From Acidilobaceae archaeon (lineage in GTDB: Archaea; Thermoproteota; Thermoprotei_A; Sulfolobales; Acidilobaceae), in assembly GCA_027046245.1 (NCBI GenBank), contig JALTZJ010000009.1, positions 1 to 64,000 of the forward strand: a DNA stretch of 64,000 nt, given 5' to 3'. A program made the translations under genes and the position numbers. Shown here piece by piece: positions 1-8,155 of the stretch. Below the pieces are notes generated by a model. It was not told where the DNA came from and ran no database searches. It saw only the letters and a list, made by a program, of their open reading frames with translations. The stretch's first letter is position 1, and every line of letters begins with the position of its first letter.

Positions 1-606
1 CTTGAAGCGCAGGCCAGGGCAGGCTGCGACCCTCTTGATACCTGTAGGCTTCTCTTGACGCTGAGGGAGCGTGTCGAGGGCTCTAGAGTGTGTATCGCGG
101 GGCCTGCGGCCTTGTTCGCCGAGGAGTGCGAGGTTTTTGCGGCGCCTGAGGGGGGCCTGGGTAGGGCTCTTGAATCGGGGGTTCGAGTGGAGTATGTTGC
201 GGGGGATATGGATGCCTCTCTAAGGCTGCTCTCTATGGCGCACCACGTTTCCTGGGTTTACCTGGTTCATTTACACGCAGATAACTGGCATAGATATCCG
301 CCTACACATGCTAGTATTATCTTCACTAGCCAGGCCCCCCCGGCTTATCCCTGCATAGTGGGGCCCCTGGGCTTCACCGATGGCGATAGGGCGGTGCTGC
401 TGGCTATGCTGCTAGGGGCTAGGGAGGTTATACTCGACGGTTACTGGGGCAGGCCGCTGTGGAGCCACAAGGACTGGAGTGGGTCATGGAAGAAGTGGAA
501 GCTTGAAGCTGCTGCTAGTGTAATCAGCGTGGCAGCCTCTACGCTCGGCTACCGCGGCGAGCCGCGAGTAGGCCTCCCCCGCCGTTATTTAAGGCTTCCC
601 AGTTGA
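1..606 (+). CDS. mptE: MptE-like 6-hydroxymethyl-dihydropterin pyrophosphokinase (5' truncated by window)
   Basis: The frame is open from base 1, so the gene begins upstream of the window and only about 200 codons are seen. The visible part carries the archaeal MptE/DUF115 signature: HLHADN (family usually HAHGDN), then a GFTDGDRAVLLAMLLGA stretch and REVILDGY. MptE-type enzymes transfer pyrophosphate from ATP to 6-hydroxymethyl-7,8-dihydropterin in the cytosol during archaeal pterin (tetrahydromethanopterin- or folate-like) synthesis. The HAHG to HLHA change is a mild deviation. The gene ends 38 nt before L35Ae, on the same strand. Family assignment is good; the exact pterin product is inference. 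Confidence 0.75.
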   Translation, partial: LEAQARAGCDPLDTCRLLLTLRERVEGSRVCIAGPAALFAEECEVFAAPEGGLGRALESGVRVEYVAGDMDASLRLLSMAHHVSWVYLVHLHADNWHRYPPTHASIIFTSQAPPAYPCIVGPLGFTDGDRAVLLAMLLGAREVILDGYWGRPLWSHKDWSGSWKKWKLEAAASVISVAASTLGYRGEPRVGLPRRYLRLPS

Positions 607-643
607 CCCGGGGATGCCCGGGGAGCCCTAAGGGAGGTGGCTA

Positions 644-919
644 GTGGTGGCTAGGGAGGCTACCGGCGTGATAATGGGTTACAGGCTCGGCGGGGGCAGG
701 CAGTATGCCCAGAGCGTCCTCGTTAAACTAGTGAGCGTCGACCCAAAGGAGGCCGGCGTCTTCGTGGGCGGCATAGCGGTTTACAGGGATAAACACGGCA
801 ACACGTATAAAGGAAGGGTTCTGAGGCTCCATGGTAAGAGGAACGGTGTAGTGGAGGTCAGGTTCAAGCCGCACCTGCCTGGTCAGGCGATAGGCGGCCT
901 GGTAACAGTTAGGAAGTAG
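644..919 (+). CDS. rpl35ae: Ribosomal protein L35Ae
   Basis: A 91-residue basic protein of the eukaryote/archaeal L35Ae family, a component of the large ribosomal subunit. It has the usual beta-barrel pattern: an N-terminal GVIMGYRLGGGRQYAQSVLV segment, YRDKHGN in the middle, and a C-terminal VEVRFKPHLPGQAIGG signature. The GTG start is preceded by AGGGAGGTGG a few bases upstream, a strong Shine-Dalgarno. Length matches the family (about 85-110 residues). It lies close behind mptE and could be cotranscribed with it. Confidence 0.93.
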   Translation: MVAREATGVIMGYRLGGGRQYAQSVLVKLVSVDPKEAGVFVGGIAVYRDKHGNTYKGRVLRLHGKRNGVVEVRFKPHLPGQAIGGLVTVRK

Positions 920-1028
920 GCAAGGCTAGTTCTGCGGCGGCTCGCCGCCTCCCCGGCTTATATACGCTCCCGCATTGTACATCTGGTAATACTTCTCTTA
1001 TCAAGACCGCTCCGATACTAGTTTATTC

Positions 1029-1862
1029 ATGGTGGGGGGCCGCTTGAGTTTTCTATCCCCCGTGCTGAGGAGTGTTAGTGTTTCCTCTCTGAAGCGCGTT
1101 AACGTCCCAGAGGTGCCCCCCAGCGCTAGCGCTGGGGAGATTAGGAGGGTGCTCAGGGAGACGGGTGCAAGGATTGTAGCTGTTGTGGACAGCGCTGGCA
1201 AGTTACACGGCGTTGTATACCGTAGTTCCGTCCTGCTTGCAACTGCCAGTAGGAAGAGCGAGGCCAATGCCTCATCTCTACTTGATGATCCCCCCGTTAT
1301 CCTTTCACCCTCTCAGAGCGGCGAGGAGGCGCTGAGACTCATGCTACGAGCAGACGAGTGGTACGCCCCCGTGGTCGAACGGGGCATCTACATGGGGTTC
1401 ATAGGGCTTGAGAGTTTCATAGAGCTTGGCATCGAGAAGGCTGCTAGGGCGCTGGAGAGCGTTTACGCCGACGAGGTAATGACTCGCGATGTAGTTACAG
1501 TCTCCCCCGAGGATCCCGTATCTAAGGTATGGAAGCTCATGACGGAAAGGCGCTATGCCGGGTTCCCTGTTGTAGACAAGAAGGGGAGGCTAGTAGGCAT
1601 TATAACGCAGTACGATCTCCTGCGTGGAGGCTACACGAGGGTCGAGCTGGAAGCATCCAGCGGCCCAAGGGTTCGCGACGTCATGAATAGCGATGTAGTT
1701 TATGCGTTCACTTGGACTAGTATGATTGAGGTGGCGAGGAGCATGATAGAGAGGGGAGTGGGCCGCATTCCTGTCGTTGAGTCAAAATCTAATAGAAGGC
1801 TAGTGGGCATCATTGACAGGGAGGACGTGGCGCGGCTCCTACTGGAGGGTGTTGGGGGATGA
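1029..1862 (+). CDS. CBS-domain protein (two pairs, N-terminal pair degenerate)
   Basis: 277 residues. The C-terminal half holds two clear CBS domains: VMTRDVVTVSPEDPV...GFPVVD...GRLVGIITQYDLL (about 148-200) and VMNSDVVYAF...GRIPVV...LVGIIDREDV (about 215-272). The N-terminal half (20-140) looks like a diverged pair (ARIVAVVDSAGKLHGVVY, WYAPVV...GFIGLESF). CBS pairs bind adenosine nucleotides or S-adenosyl compounds and usually regulate a partner; no catalytic domain is attached here. It overlaps the next CBS gene by 4 nt (ATGA), so the two are translationally coupled. The partner and ligand are unknown. Confidence 0.85.
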   Translation: MVGGRLSFLSPVLRSVSVSSLKRVNVPEVPPSASAGEIRRVLRETGARIVAVVDSAGKLHGVVYRSSVLLATASRKSEANASSLLDDPPVILSPSQSGEEALRLMLRADEWYAPVVERGIYMGFIGLESFIELGIEKAARALESVYADEVMTRDVVTVSPEDPVSKVWKLMTERRYAGFPVVDKKGRLVGIITQYDLLRGGYTRVELEASSGPRVRDVMNSDVVYAFTWTSMIEVARSMIERGVGRIPVVESKSNRRLVGIIDREDVARLLLEGVGG

Positions 1863-2845
1863 AGGGCGGAGTCCGGGGTGGCGCTCCTAGGTACGTGAGG
1901 CCTCCTAGCAAAGTAGTGCCTAGGAGTAGGCCTGAGGGGATCCGCTGGGTTAGGGCTGATGGAAGCCCTAACTGGAGCCAGCGGATTAGGGAGCGCGAGG
2001 GAGATGCGAGGAGGATAGCTAGCAGGCCTGCAGTGAGTGTGTATAAGAGCACTCCAATACTTGAAGCTGCCGAGAAGATTGCTGGTAGCCGTGTGAGGGG
2101 CTTGACCGTCATAGACGGTAAGGAGGCCCTAATCGGGGTCCTGTTAGCCATGGATTTGGTAAACTATCTTGGAGGCGGCGAGTACTATAATATAGTGGTT
2201 AACAGGCATGGAGGCAACCTATACAATGCGCTTAGAAAGGAGAGCGTAGCCAGTATAATGAATCCCACGCCCACTAGCGTGCCGATAGACGCCAAGATAG
2301 ATGAGATACTGGAGGTTATGGTTAGGGAGGGAGTGGGCTTCCTGCCAGTAGTCTACCATGACGGCACCGTGTATGGTGTCGTAACCGAGAGAGACGTTCT
2401 AAGAGAGTTCTCAGACGTCAATGTCGACAGGAAAGTAGAAGAGATAATGACGCGCAGCCTAGTAACCGTGGAACCCGAGGCTCCCCTGAAGAAAGCAGCC
2501 GAGCTCATGGTCAGGCACGGATTCAGAAGGCTTCCAGTGGTAAACGCAGAAACGGGAGAGATTAAGGGAATGATAAGCGCCAAAGACTATGTATCCTTCT
2601 TCGGCAACCACGAAGCCTTCAAGTACACTGCGAACGGCAGCATGGAAGAAGTTCTACAGGTTCCAGTATACGTGGTTATGACACCCGAGTACTACACTAT
2701 ACCGCCGGAGGCATCAATAAGCGAGGCAATACGTGTCATGCTAAACACGCAGACAGACTACCTATTAGTGAGGGACAAGGACGAGATCCTAGGCATAATA
2801 ACGGAGAGAGACGCCGTAGTAGCTATAGCACTCGAGGAACTCTAA
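1859..2845 (+). CDS. Four-CBS-domain protein
   Basis: 328 residues. After a basic N-terminal tail of about 55 residues come four CBS modules: about 60-110 (TPILEAAEKIAGSRVRG), 127-187 (SIMNPTPTSVPIDAK...GVVTERDVL), 195-245 (EIMTRSLVTVEPEAPL...GMISAKDY) and 270-325 (VVMTPEYYTIPPEAS...GIITERDAV). It is presumably a nucleotide-sensing regulator. The start ATG overlaps the stop of the upstream CBS gene (ATGA). The end is followed by about 160 nt of non-coding sequence before a third CBS gene. Confidence 0.87.
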   Translation: MKGGVRGGAPRYVRPPSKVVPRSRPEGIRWVRADGSPNWSQRIREREGDARRIASRPAVSVYKSTPILEAAEKIAGSRVRGLTVIDGKEALIGVLLAMDLVNYLGGGEYYNIVVNRHGGNLYNALRKESVASIMNPTPTSVPIDAKIDEILEVMVREGVGFLPVVYHDGTVYGVVTERDVLREFSDVNVDRKVEEIMTRSLVTVEPEAPLKKAAELMVRHGFRRLPVVNAETGEIKGMISAKDYVSFFGNHEAFKYTANGSMEEVLQVPVYVVMTPEYYTIPPEASISEAIRVMLNTQTDYLLVRDKDEILGIITERDAVVAIALEEL

Positions 2846-3007
2846 CAACTAGGCCCCCCCACCCTAGCATTAGTCTAGAGTATCGCCCTAGCAGTGTTTC
2901 GGGAGGACACTAAGAGCTTCCCTCCCCCGGGGCTTGGGCTGTCCCCCGCTGTTTTACCTTAAACCCCCCATATTTCTTGGGGGTTCGCGTAGGGCTGGAA
3001 GTGGTGA

Positions 3008-3832
3008 ATGATGGGGCCTAGAGTATCTAGCTACATGACTCGTCAGGTCTACACTGTTAGGCCTGAGGAGCCTCTGAGCAGAGCTAGAAAGCTTATGCTG
3101 AGTAAGAATATTGGCAGGCTTGTTGTGGTCGACGAGAGTAATAGGGTTGAAGGCATCATAACTGTTAGTGATGTAGCTGACGCTCTGGTTAATAGGTATC
3201 CGTCGAGGCCTGCGGACTTGATACGGATAGGGGAGGTTATGACTAGGGATCCTATTACCGTAGAGCCCACTCGTACTGTTAGAACTGCTGCCTCTACTAT
3301 GCTTAAGTATGGTGTCGGTGGGCTGCCTGTTGTTAATTCGCTTGGCGAGTTATCGGGCATAATAACTAGGACTGATCTCTTAAAGGCGTTTGCTTCTAAG
3401 TATGCTGGATCTTTTACTGTCGGCGATATGATGAGGAGGGACTTCTCTACTGTAAATCCTGGCCATAGCGTCTTCTATGTTAGCCGCCTTGTATCCGTTG
3501 ACCCGGCGGGTAAGGTTTTAGTGGTCGACGAGAACGGTAAGCTGCTTGGGGTTATAGCTAAGAGGGATCTAGCCTTCCTGGCTACTCCGATAAGGAGGGG
3601 ACCCTCATTTATTAAGGGGAGAGGAGGGACGAGGTTCTACACTATTCAGCTCGCCGAGGACATTATGACTCCTAACCCTATTACTGTGGAGCCCGACATG
3701 GACGCTGCAGAGGCTGCAGCACTTATGTATCGGGAGAGGATAGGCGTGCTGCCAGTCGTCGACGGCGGCGAGCTTGTGGGTGTTTTCAGCAAGCTTGAAG
3801 TCGTCAGGGCTCTCGCTAGCATGAAGCGGTAG
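3008..3832 (+). CDS. Four-CBS-domain protein
   Basis: 274 residues made almost only of four CBS domains: YMTRQVYTVRPEEPL (about 9-60), VMTRDPITVEPTRTV (78-130), DMMRRDFSTVNPGHSV (140-190, weaker) and IMTPNPITVEPDMDA (220-272). There is no catalytic domain. Together with the two upstream genes it makes up to twelve CBS modules encoded within 2.8 kb. ATG ATG begins the frame; the second ATG could equally be the start. It is followed 57 nt later by the Mrp ATPase on the same strand. Function is not known beyond adenylate-type ligand sensing expected for the fold. Confidence 0.87.
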   Translation: MMGPRVSSYMTRQVYTVRPEEPLSRARKLMLSKNIGRLVVVDESNRVEGIITVSDVADALVNRYPSRPADLIRIGEVMTRDPITVEPTRTVRTAASTMLKYGVGGLPVVNSLGELSGIITRTDLLKAFASKYAGSFTVGDMMRRDFSTVNPGHSVFYVSRLVSVDPAGKVLVVDENGKLLGVIAKRDLAFLATPIRRGPSFIKGRGGTRFYTIQLAEDIMTPNPITVEPDMDAAEAAALMYRERIGVLPVVDGGELVGVFSKLEVVRALASMKR

Positions 3833-3889
3833 CTGGAAGGATCTCCCTATTAAACCCGTGTTTTACCATTCCTCCTTCTAGCTGGGGGT

Positions 3890-4825
3890 GTGACGCCGGA
3901 GTTGTCCCATAGATCAGGCGGCGGTTTGAGGGTGAGTCGCGGCGAGTATAAGGCTATAGCTGAGAGGATGAGGGCGATCCAAGACCAGCAGATGAGGATA
4001 GTTAGAAACATGAGGAGGATTCGATACAAAATCGCGGTCATAAGTACCAAGGGGGGTGTAGGTAAGAGCTTTGTCACCACTAGCCTTGCAGCAGCTCTCG
4101 CACTTAAAGGCAAGAAAGTAGGCGTGTTCGACGCAGACGTTCACGGGCCTAGCGTTCATAAGATGCTGGGTCTGCCCACGGGGCTGGGTCTCCAGGCTAA
4201 GCCGGACGGCACGATGATACCGGCGGTGGCTCCCCCGGGAATAAAGGTTGCTAGCATCGGCCTATTGCTGCCGCAGGACGAGATCCCCTTGATCTGGAGG
4301 GGCGCAATCAAGACTAGAGCTATTAGGGAGCTTCTAGCCTATGTCGACTGGGGCGACCTGGACTATCTATTAATAGACCTCCCTCCAGGCACTGGTGACG
4401 AGGCACTCACAATAGCCCAGATAATACCCAGGCTGACCGGCTTCATCGTCGTAACTATACCTAGCGAGGTAGCGAAGAGCGTGGTCAAGAAGAGTGTGAG
4501 CTTCGCCAAGCGCCTCGAAGCTCCCGTGATAGGAGTTGTTGAGAATATGAGTTACTACAGGTGTAGCGACGGGAGTATACACTACATATTTGGTAGGGGC
4601 GCCGCGGAGGAAATAGCGGAGCAGTACGGCATACCATTCCTAGGTAGAGTACCATTAGACCCGAGAATAAGAGAGGCGAATGACTCTGGCAAGATATTCT
4701 TCCTAGAGTACCCCGATAGCGAGGCCAGCAAGGCATTCATAGAGATAGCGGAAAAGGTTATGGAGATCGTCGAGAACGTGGGCCCGAAGCCGCCGAAGTG
4801 GGGGCCGCAGATAGAGGAAGAGTAG
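3890..4825 (+). CDS. Mrp/NBP35-type P-loop ATPase (iron-sulfur cluster carrier family)
   Basis: 311 residues. The deviant Walker A motif STKGGVGKSFVTT lies near residue 55, switch I includes FDADVHGPSVHKMLG, and the DLPPGTGDEALT motif sits near 165. Members of this MinD-like subgroup (Mrp, ApbC, NBP35) bind and transfer Fe-S clusters in the cytosol. The C-terminal CPxC that normally carries the bridging cluster is not intact here: the equivalent segment reads NMSYYRCSDGSIHYIFG, with one Cys only. A GTG start was used because it follows a short leader after the CBS genes; an internal ATG (residue 27) is possible. The gene ends convergent to L23. Confidence 0.85.
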   Translation: MTPELSHRSGGGLRVSRGEYKAIAERMRAIQDQQMRIVRNMRRIRYKIAVISTKGGVGKSFVTTSLAAALALKGKKVGVFDADVHGPSVHKMLGLPTGLGLQAKPDGTMIPAVAPPGIKVASIGLLLPQDEIPLIWRGAIKTRAIRELLAYVDWGDLDYLLIDLPPGTGDEALTIAQIIPRLTGFIVVTIPSEVAKSVVKKSVSFAKRLEAPVIGVVENMSYYRCSDGSIHYIFGRGAAEEIAEQYGIPFLGRVPLDPRIREANDSGKIFFLEYPDSEASKAFIEIAEKVMEIVENVGPKPPKWGPQIEEE

Positions 4826-4856
4826 AAGGAGGGAGAATGAAGAGAGGACTCGTCTA

Positions 4857-4886
4857 CCTCTTAACCCTTCTTCCTTCCCTCTTTAC
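4857..4886 (+). terminator. Pyrimidine-rich candidate terminator between convergent Mrp and L23 genes
   Basis: The 73-nt convergent gap holds a run of C/T (CTCTTAACCCTTCTTCCTTCC and following CTCTTT). U-rich tracts after stop codons are typical archaeal intrinsic or FttA-assisted termination sites. No hairpin is evident. The assignment rests on position and base composition only. Confidence 0.35.
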
Positions 4887-4898
4887 CACGCCTCTAGC

Positions 4899-5165
4899 TT
4901 AGACTACTCCCAGCTTCGCTGCGACATCCCTCGCGTTATACTCGGGCGAGATTTTCACGTAGGCCTTCTTCTCGCCGCGGGGGGTTATCAACGTGTTGAC
5001 CTTTACTACTTTGACTCCTAGGAGCTTCTCTACCGCCCTCTTTATCTGAGGCTTGCTGGCGTCCCTCCTCACTATGAATGTTATCGTGTTCTGCTCCTCT
5101 AGGAGACGCAGGCTCTTCTCGCTCACGTGGACCCTTATTATTATCTCTATTGGCGCCTCGCTCAT
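4899..5165 (-). CDS. rpl23: Ribosomal protein L23
   Basis: 88 residues, the archaeal/eukaryotic L23 (uL23) of the large subunit near the exit tunnel. Signatures include VSEKSLRLLEEQNTITFIV, then KPQIKRAVEKLLGVKVVKVN and the C-terminal GEKKAYVKISPEYNARDVA. The start overlaps the L4 stop by 4 nt. It is the last gene of the L3-L4-L23 operon here; L2, which normally follows, lies 25 kb away. Confidence 0.96.
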   Translation of the reverse strand: MSEAPIEIIIRVHVSEKSLRLLEEQNTITFIVRRDASKPQIKRAVEKLLGVKVVKVNTLITPRGEKKAYVKISPEYNARDVAAKLGVV

Positions 5166-5986
5166 GGAAGCACCACCTTGAACCTATCCTCTAGGCCTTT
5201 GAGTGCTCCGGTGGTGATAACGGTGAGCCTGCCTGGTTGGCCTCCGGGCGCCAGCTGCAGCACGTTCACCTGTGCCGGCTCTGCTACGTCGACTCCTGGG
5301 AGCCCCTTTACTGCCAGCGCGAAGGGGCTACTTCTGTCCTCGACTATGAATAGTATGCTCCTGGGATGCTTGTAGCGGCGGCCCCGCATTTTACCCTTTC
5401 CAGCCCTCCACCTTACTCTCTCCTTTGCCCTGACTACGTCGTCATATACTCCTAGCTTCTGGAGTAGCTCTATTGCAGCCCTGACGGAGGATACCTTTTC
5501 CAGCACCGAGCTGTCCACTATTACTGGAAGCTGTTTAGCTGTGAACCTGTGCCCCCTCTCCCTGACGAGGGCTGGCATTGTCGTCGCTGCCAGCGCGCTA
5601 GCGGTGCCGAGCCTCTTCTCCTTCTTGTTTACCCTTTCGTGGAGAACCTTTTCTACTCGGGGCGGGAAGGCCGCTCTGCCGCCCCGGGCCATGTTGACTA
5701 GAGCCGCTCTGCTAGTGCCCTTTATCCTCGGCACCCTTGCTAGTCCGTGGCCAGGGCCTAGGCTTACGGCGCTGCTCCTTCTACCGGCCATGGGATCCCT
5801 TCCCTTGGGCTGCAGCCTGGCGGTGAACTCGCTTAGGAAGACTCTCTTTATTAGGTCTTTTCTCACCGGTAACCTGAATACGTCTGGCAGCACAACCTTG
5901 TCTATCTCGTCACCTGCTTCGCTGAACACCGGTACTATTACGGGTTCTCTAAGGTATAGTGCTAGGCCCGTGTATATCTCTGCCAT
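5162..5986 (-). CDS. rpl4: Ribosomal protein L4
   Basis: 274 residues, archaeal L4 (uL4) type. Diagnostic stretches are GRDPMAGRRSSAVSLGPG, RVPRIKGTSRAALVNMARGG in the tunnel-reaching loop, and RERGHRF. It is an assembly-initiating large-subunit protein. It lies between L3 (27 nt upstream) and L23 (4 nt overlap), the conserved gene order of the archaeal S10-like operon. Confidence 0.96.
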   Translation of the reverse strand: MAEIYTGLALYLREPVIVPVFSEAGDEIDKVVLPDVFRLPVRKDLIKRVFLSEFTARLQPKGRDPMAGRRSSAVSLGPGHGLARVPRIKGTSRAALVNMARGGRAAFPPRVEKVLHERVNKKEKRLGTASALAATTMPALVRERGHRFTAKQLPVIVDSSVLEKVSSVRAAIELLQKLGVYDDVVRAKERVRWRAGKGKMRGRRYKHPRSILFIVEDRSSPFALAVKGLPGVDVAEPAQVNVLQLAPGGQPGRLTVITTGALKGLEDRFKVVLP

Positions 5987-6013
5987 GACCCGTATTCACC
6001 CCCATGCATAGCG

Positions 6014-7060
6014 TTAGTTGCCCTGCTTGCTCGTGAGGCTTATATAGGTGATCTGCGGCGGCTTCACTCCCTTCTCGGCGATCATCTTCAGGTACCACTT
6101 CGGCGGCCTTACAGGCCATCTCAGTATTATTGGTCTCTTGGCGGGGCCGGGGATGCTGCCGCTTAGCATGGTGAATGTGCTCCTTACTATGCCATAGTGT
6201 AGGAAGCCCCCTGCGGGGGTTACCTTGTAGCCGTCATCGTCTATCATGAGTATTCTCTTATTGTATTCGGTGCGCCTGTGGTAGCCTGTCTGGCCCGCCT
6301 GGGGGGTCTCCCACCAAGTTCCCTTGCCCAGGCTTCTGGCTCCTATCCTCCTGCTACCCTTCCTGTGCTTATGCCATCTGGGTAGCTCCTTGACGCCCCA
6401 CCTCTTTATCACGCCTTGGAATCCCTTGCCCTTAGTTACTGCTATGACGTCGACTAGCTGGCCTGGCGTGAACACCTCCCTGACGTCTACTAGTTCGCCT
6501 AGCTTAGATGAAGCGTACTCGAACAGCTTTGACACGTCGCTTACGCCGCCCACCTTCACTTCTAGTATGTCTGGCTTCTTCTTGCTAAGGCCCCCGACGA
6601 GTTTAGGCTGTGTGGCTACTAGCACTCTAACGTCGCGCGCCTCGCCTAGCAGGGCCTCCAGCTCCTTAATCTTCTTCTCCGGGTCAAAGCTTCCCAGGGT
6701 TTTGACCTTCCTTTCAAGCTCTAGTTCGGGGGGCGGGTATGTCCATGCCTCGCCTAGCGTGTAGAGGCCCCTGTTGGGGTCGAAACCGTAGAGTCTAACG
6801 GCTAATACGAAGAGTGGGGGGGTCTCAATTACTGTTACGGGAACCATTATCTCGTTTCCATAGGTGGGGCTGTTAGGCCTGTCGTCGACTACGTATGCGT
6901 GGGTCATGCCAGCCTTGTAACCTAGGAAGGCTAGTAGCTTCGGCTCACCTAGGTCTATCTGGGGCCACGTCTTCACCCTGGGTACCAGTCTTGACGCTCT
7001 CTTCCTCGGCGAGAACCCTAGGCTGCCTCTACGTGGCGCCCTCTTCTTCCTAGCACCCAT
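6014..7060 (-). CDS. rpl3: Ribosomal protein L3
   Basis: 348 residues, archaeal L3 (uL3) length. It carries the signatures FLGYKAGMTHAYVVDD near residue 45, VIAVTKGKGFQGVIKRWGV near 207, RKGSRRIGARSLGKG, and GQTGYHRRTEYNKRIL. It binds 23S rRNA near the peptidyl-transferase centre. It is preceded by the SPOUT methyltransferase gene on the same strand (22 nt gap) and followed by L4. Confidence 0.96.
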   Translation of the reverse strand: MGARKKRAPRRGSLGFSPRKRASRLVPRVKTWPQIDLGEPKLLAFLGYKAGMTHAYVVDDRPNSPTYGNEIMVPVTVIETPPLFVLAVRLYGFDPNRGLYTLGEAWTYPPPELELERKVKTLGSFDPEKKIKELEALLGEARDVRVLVATQPKLVGGLSKKKPDILEVKVGGVSDVSKLFEYASSKLGELVDVREVFTPGQLVDVIAVTKGKGFQGVIKRWGVKELPRWHKHRKGSRRIGARSLGKGTWWETPQAGQTGYHRRTEYNKRILMIDDDGYKVTPAGGFLHYGIVRSTFTMLSGSIPGPAKRPIILRWPVRPPKWYLKMIAEKGVKPPQITYISLTSKQGN

Positions 7061-7082
7061 CCAGTGGCACCCCTCCCGAGCC

Positions 7083-8006
7083 TCAATCCCGGTTACCGCC
7101 CGACCTCTTTAATTCCTCCTCTCCACGCTCGTCAAGGGAGCTAAAAAGCTGGGCCTCAGCTAGCATGTTTATTAGCGAGAGGGAGGCGTGAAGCGCTTCC
7201 TCGGTCCTTACAGTCTCTACTCCCTGCCAAGGGATGAAATTGACTACAGCGTCGTACATGCGAGGCGATGTAAACTCTAGTACTCCCCTACGGGGCCCGC
7301 CAAATACTACTAACACGGCGTCCCCGAGCATCGAAACAAGCCTAGACTGGATCCGGGGCTCGCTAATGCAGTCGCCGAGCCTGCTTGCCGCTACGACCCT
7401 AAACCCTCTCTTCCGGTAGCTAGACACCAGGCCTTCAAGCCTGCCAGCCCTCCTAACGGCAAAACCTGTATAGACGTTGCCCCAGCTAGCCTCCTCAACC
7501 TCGATTACGCCTCTCCGAGCCGCTATGATGCGAACCGTAACTACATCCCCTTCCCTTAGGCTCCGCCTCGCCCTTAGAACGCCATCCCCCAGCCCTCCCA
7601 GGTAGACCCTGCAGCTTCGCCCGCTGCACTCCTCCACCAAGCCCTCCATCACGGCTCCAGATTGAGGCCTCAGGGGTGCGTCGTGGCTCGCGATGCGCAG
7701 CGGCGGTAGGAGACCTACGTAGCGGAGCCTATCATCGAGGGGGTACAGCTTCTTCCTGAGGTGCGGCGGTGTAGCCATGTAGCCTAGAAGCAGGGCTAAT
7801 AGGTTCTGATCGCTCCTATCGGTGTCGGGGTCGCGATAAACTATTACCTCGTCTACCCTGTATATGGCTAAGGCTCTACCTATTATTCCAGCTTTAAACG
7901 TCTTAGCCTGGAGGCCGTGCTCCACTGATAAAACGCTGCCTGGGACCGCTACGGCGAGGGGCTGGCTCCGCCTTTTCGGGGGCCAGGAGTCGCACCTGCT
8001 ACTCAC
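7083..8006 (-). CDS. Putative SPOUT-class RNA methyltransferase (DUF171/C9orf114 type)
   Basis: 307 residues. The N-terminus (PLAVAVPGSVLSVEHGLQAK) and the central KTFKAGIIGRALAIYRVDEV match the archaeal SPOUT family related to human SPOUT1/C9orf114. A central OB-like insertion (about 115-165: RSCRVYLGGLGDGVLRARR) is typical. The knot region is ISEPRIQSRLVSMLGDAVLVVFGGPRRG. The family methylates RNA using SAM; the substrate is unknown, although its position just before L3 suggests the ribosome. It starts with GTG in a GTGA overlap with a tiny upstream gene. Confidence 0.78.
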   Translation of the reverse strand: MSSRCDSWPPKRRSQPLAVAVPGSVLSVEHGLQAKTFKAGIIGRALAIYRVDEVIVYRDPDTDRSDQNLLALLLGYMATPPHLRKKLYPLDDRLRYVGLLPPLRIASHDAPLRPQSGAVMEGLVEECSGRSCRVYLGGLGDGVLRARRSLREGDVVTVRIIAARRGVIEVEEASWGNVYTGFAVRRAGRLEGLVSSYRKRGFRVVAASRLGDCISEPRIQSRLVSMLGDAVLVVFGGPRRGVLEFTSPRMYDAVVNFIPWQGVETVRTEEALHASLSLINMLAEAQLFSSLDERGEEELKRSGGNRD

Positions 8007-8098
8007 TTCTTCTTACCCTTTTTACTCTTCCTCTTAGACTCCTCTTCCTGCTTCCTGCTAGTCTCCATGAATAGAGTGGTTCTCTGCCTTCCACCCAT
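8003..8098 (-). CDS. 31-residue very basic protein upstream of the SPOUT gene
   Basis: This frame is too short for standard gene finding but well supported. Its ATG follows GGAGGTGAAGGAGGG, an optimal Shine-Dalgarno, and its TGA overlaps the GTG start of the SPOUT methyltransferase (GTGA). It begins MGGRQRTTLF and ends in an almost purely Lys/Arg/Glu/Ser tail, KRKSKKGKKK. It heads the L3-L4-L23 transcription unit. I do not recognise the family. It could be a small RNA- or ribosome-binding protein, or a translational coupling leader for the methyltransferase. Confidence 0.6.
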   Translation of the reverse strand: MGGRQRTTLFMETSRKQEEESKRKSKKGKKK

Positions 8099-8155
8099 CC
8101 CTCCTTCACCTCCGCCTGGTCCTCTCACTGGGAGCATCTCCGGGGATGCAAGCCT

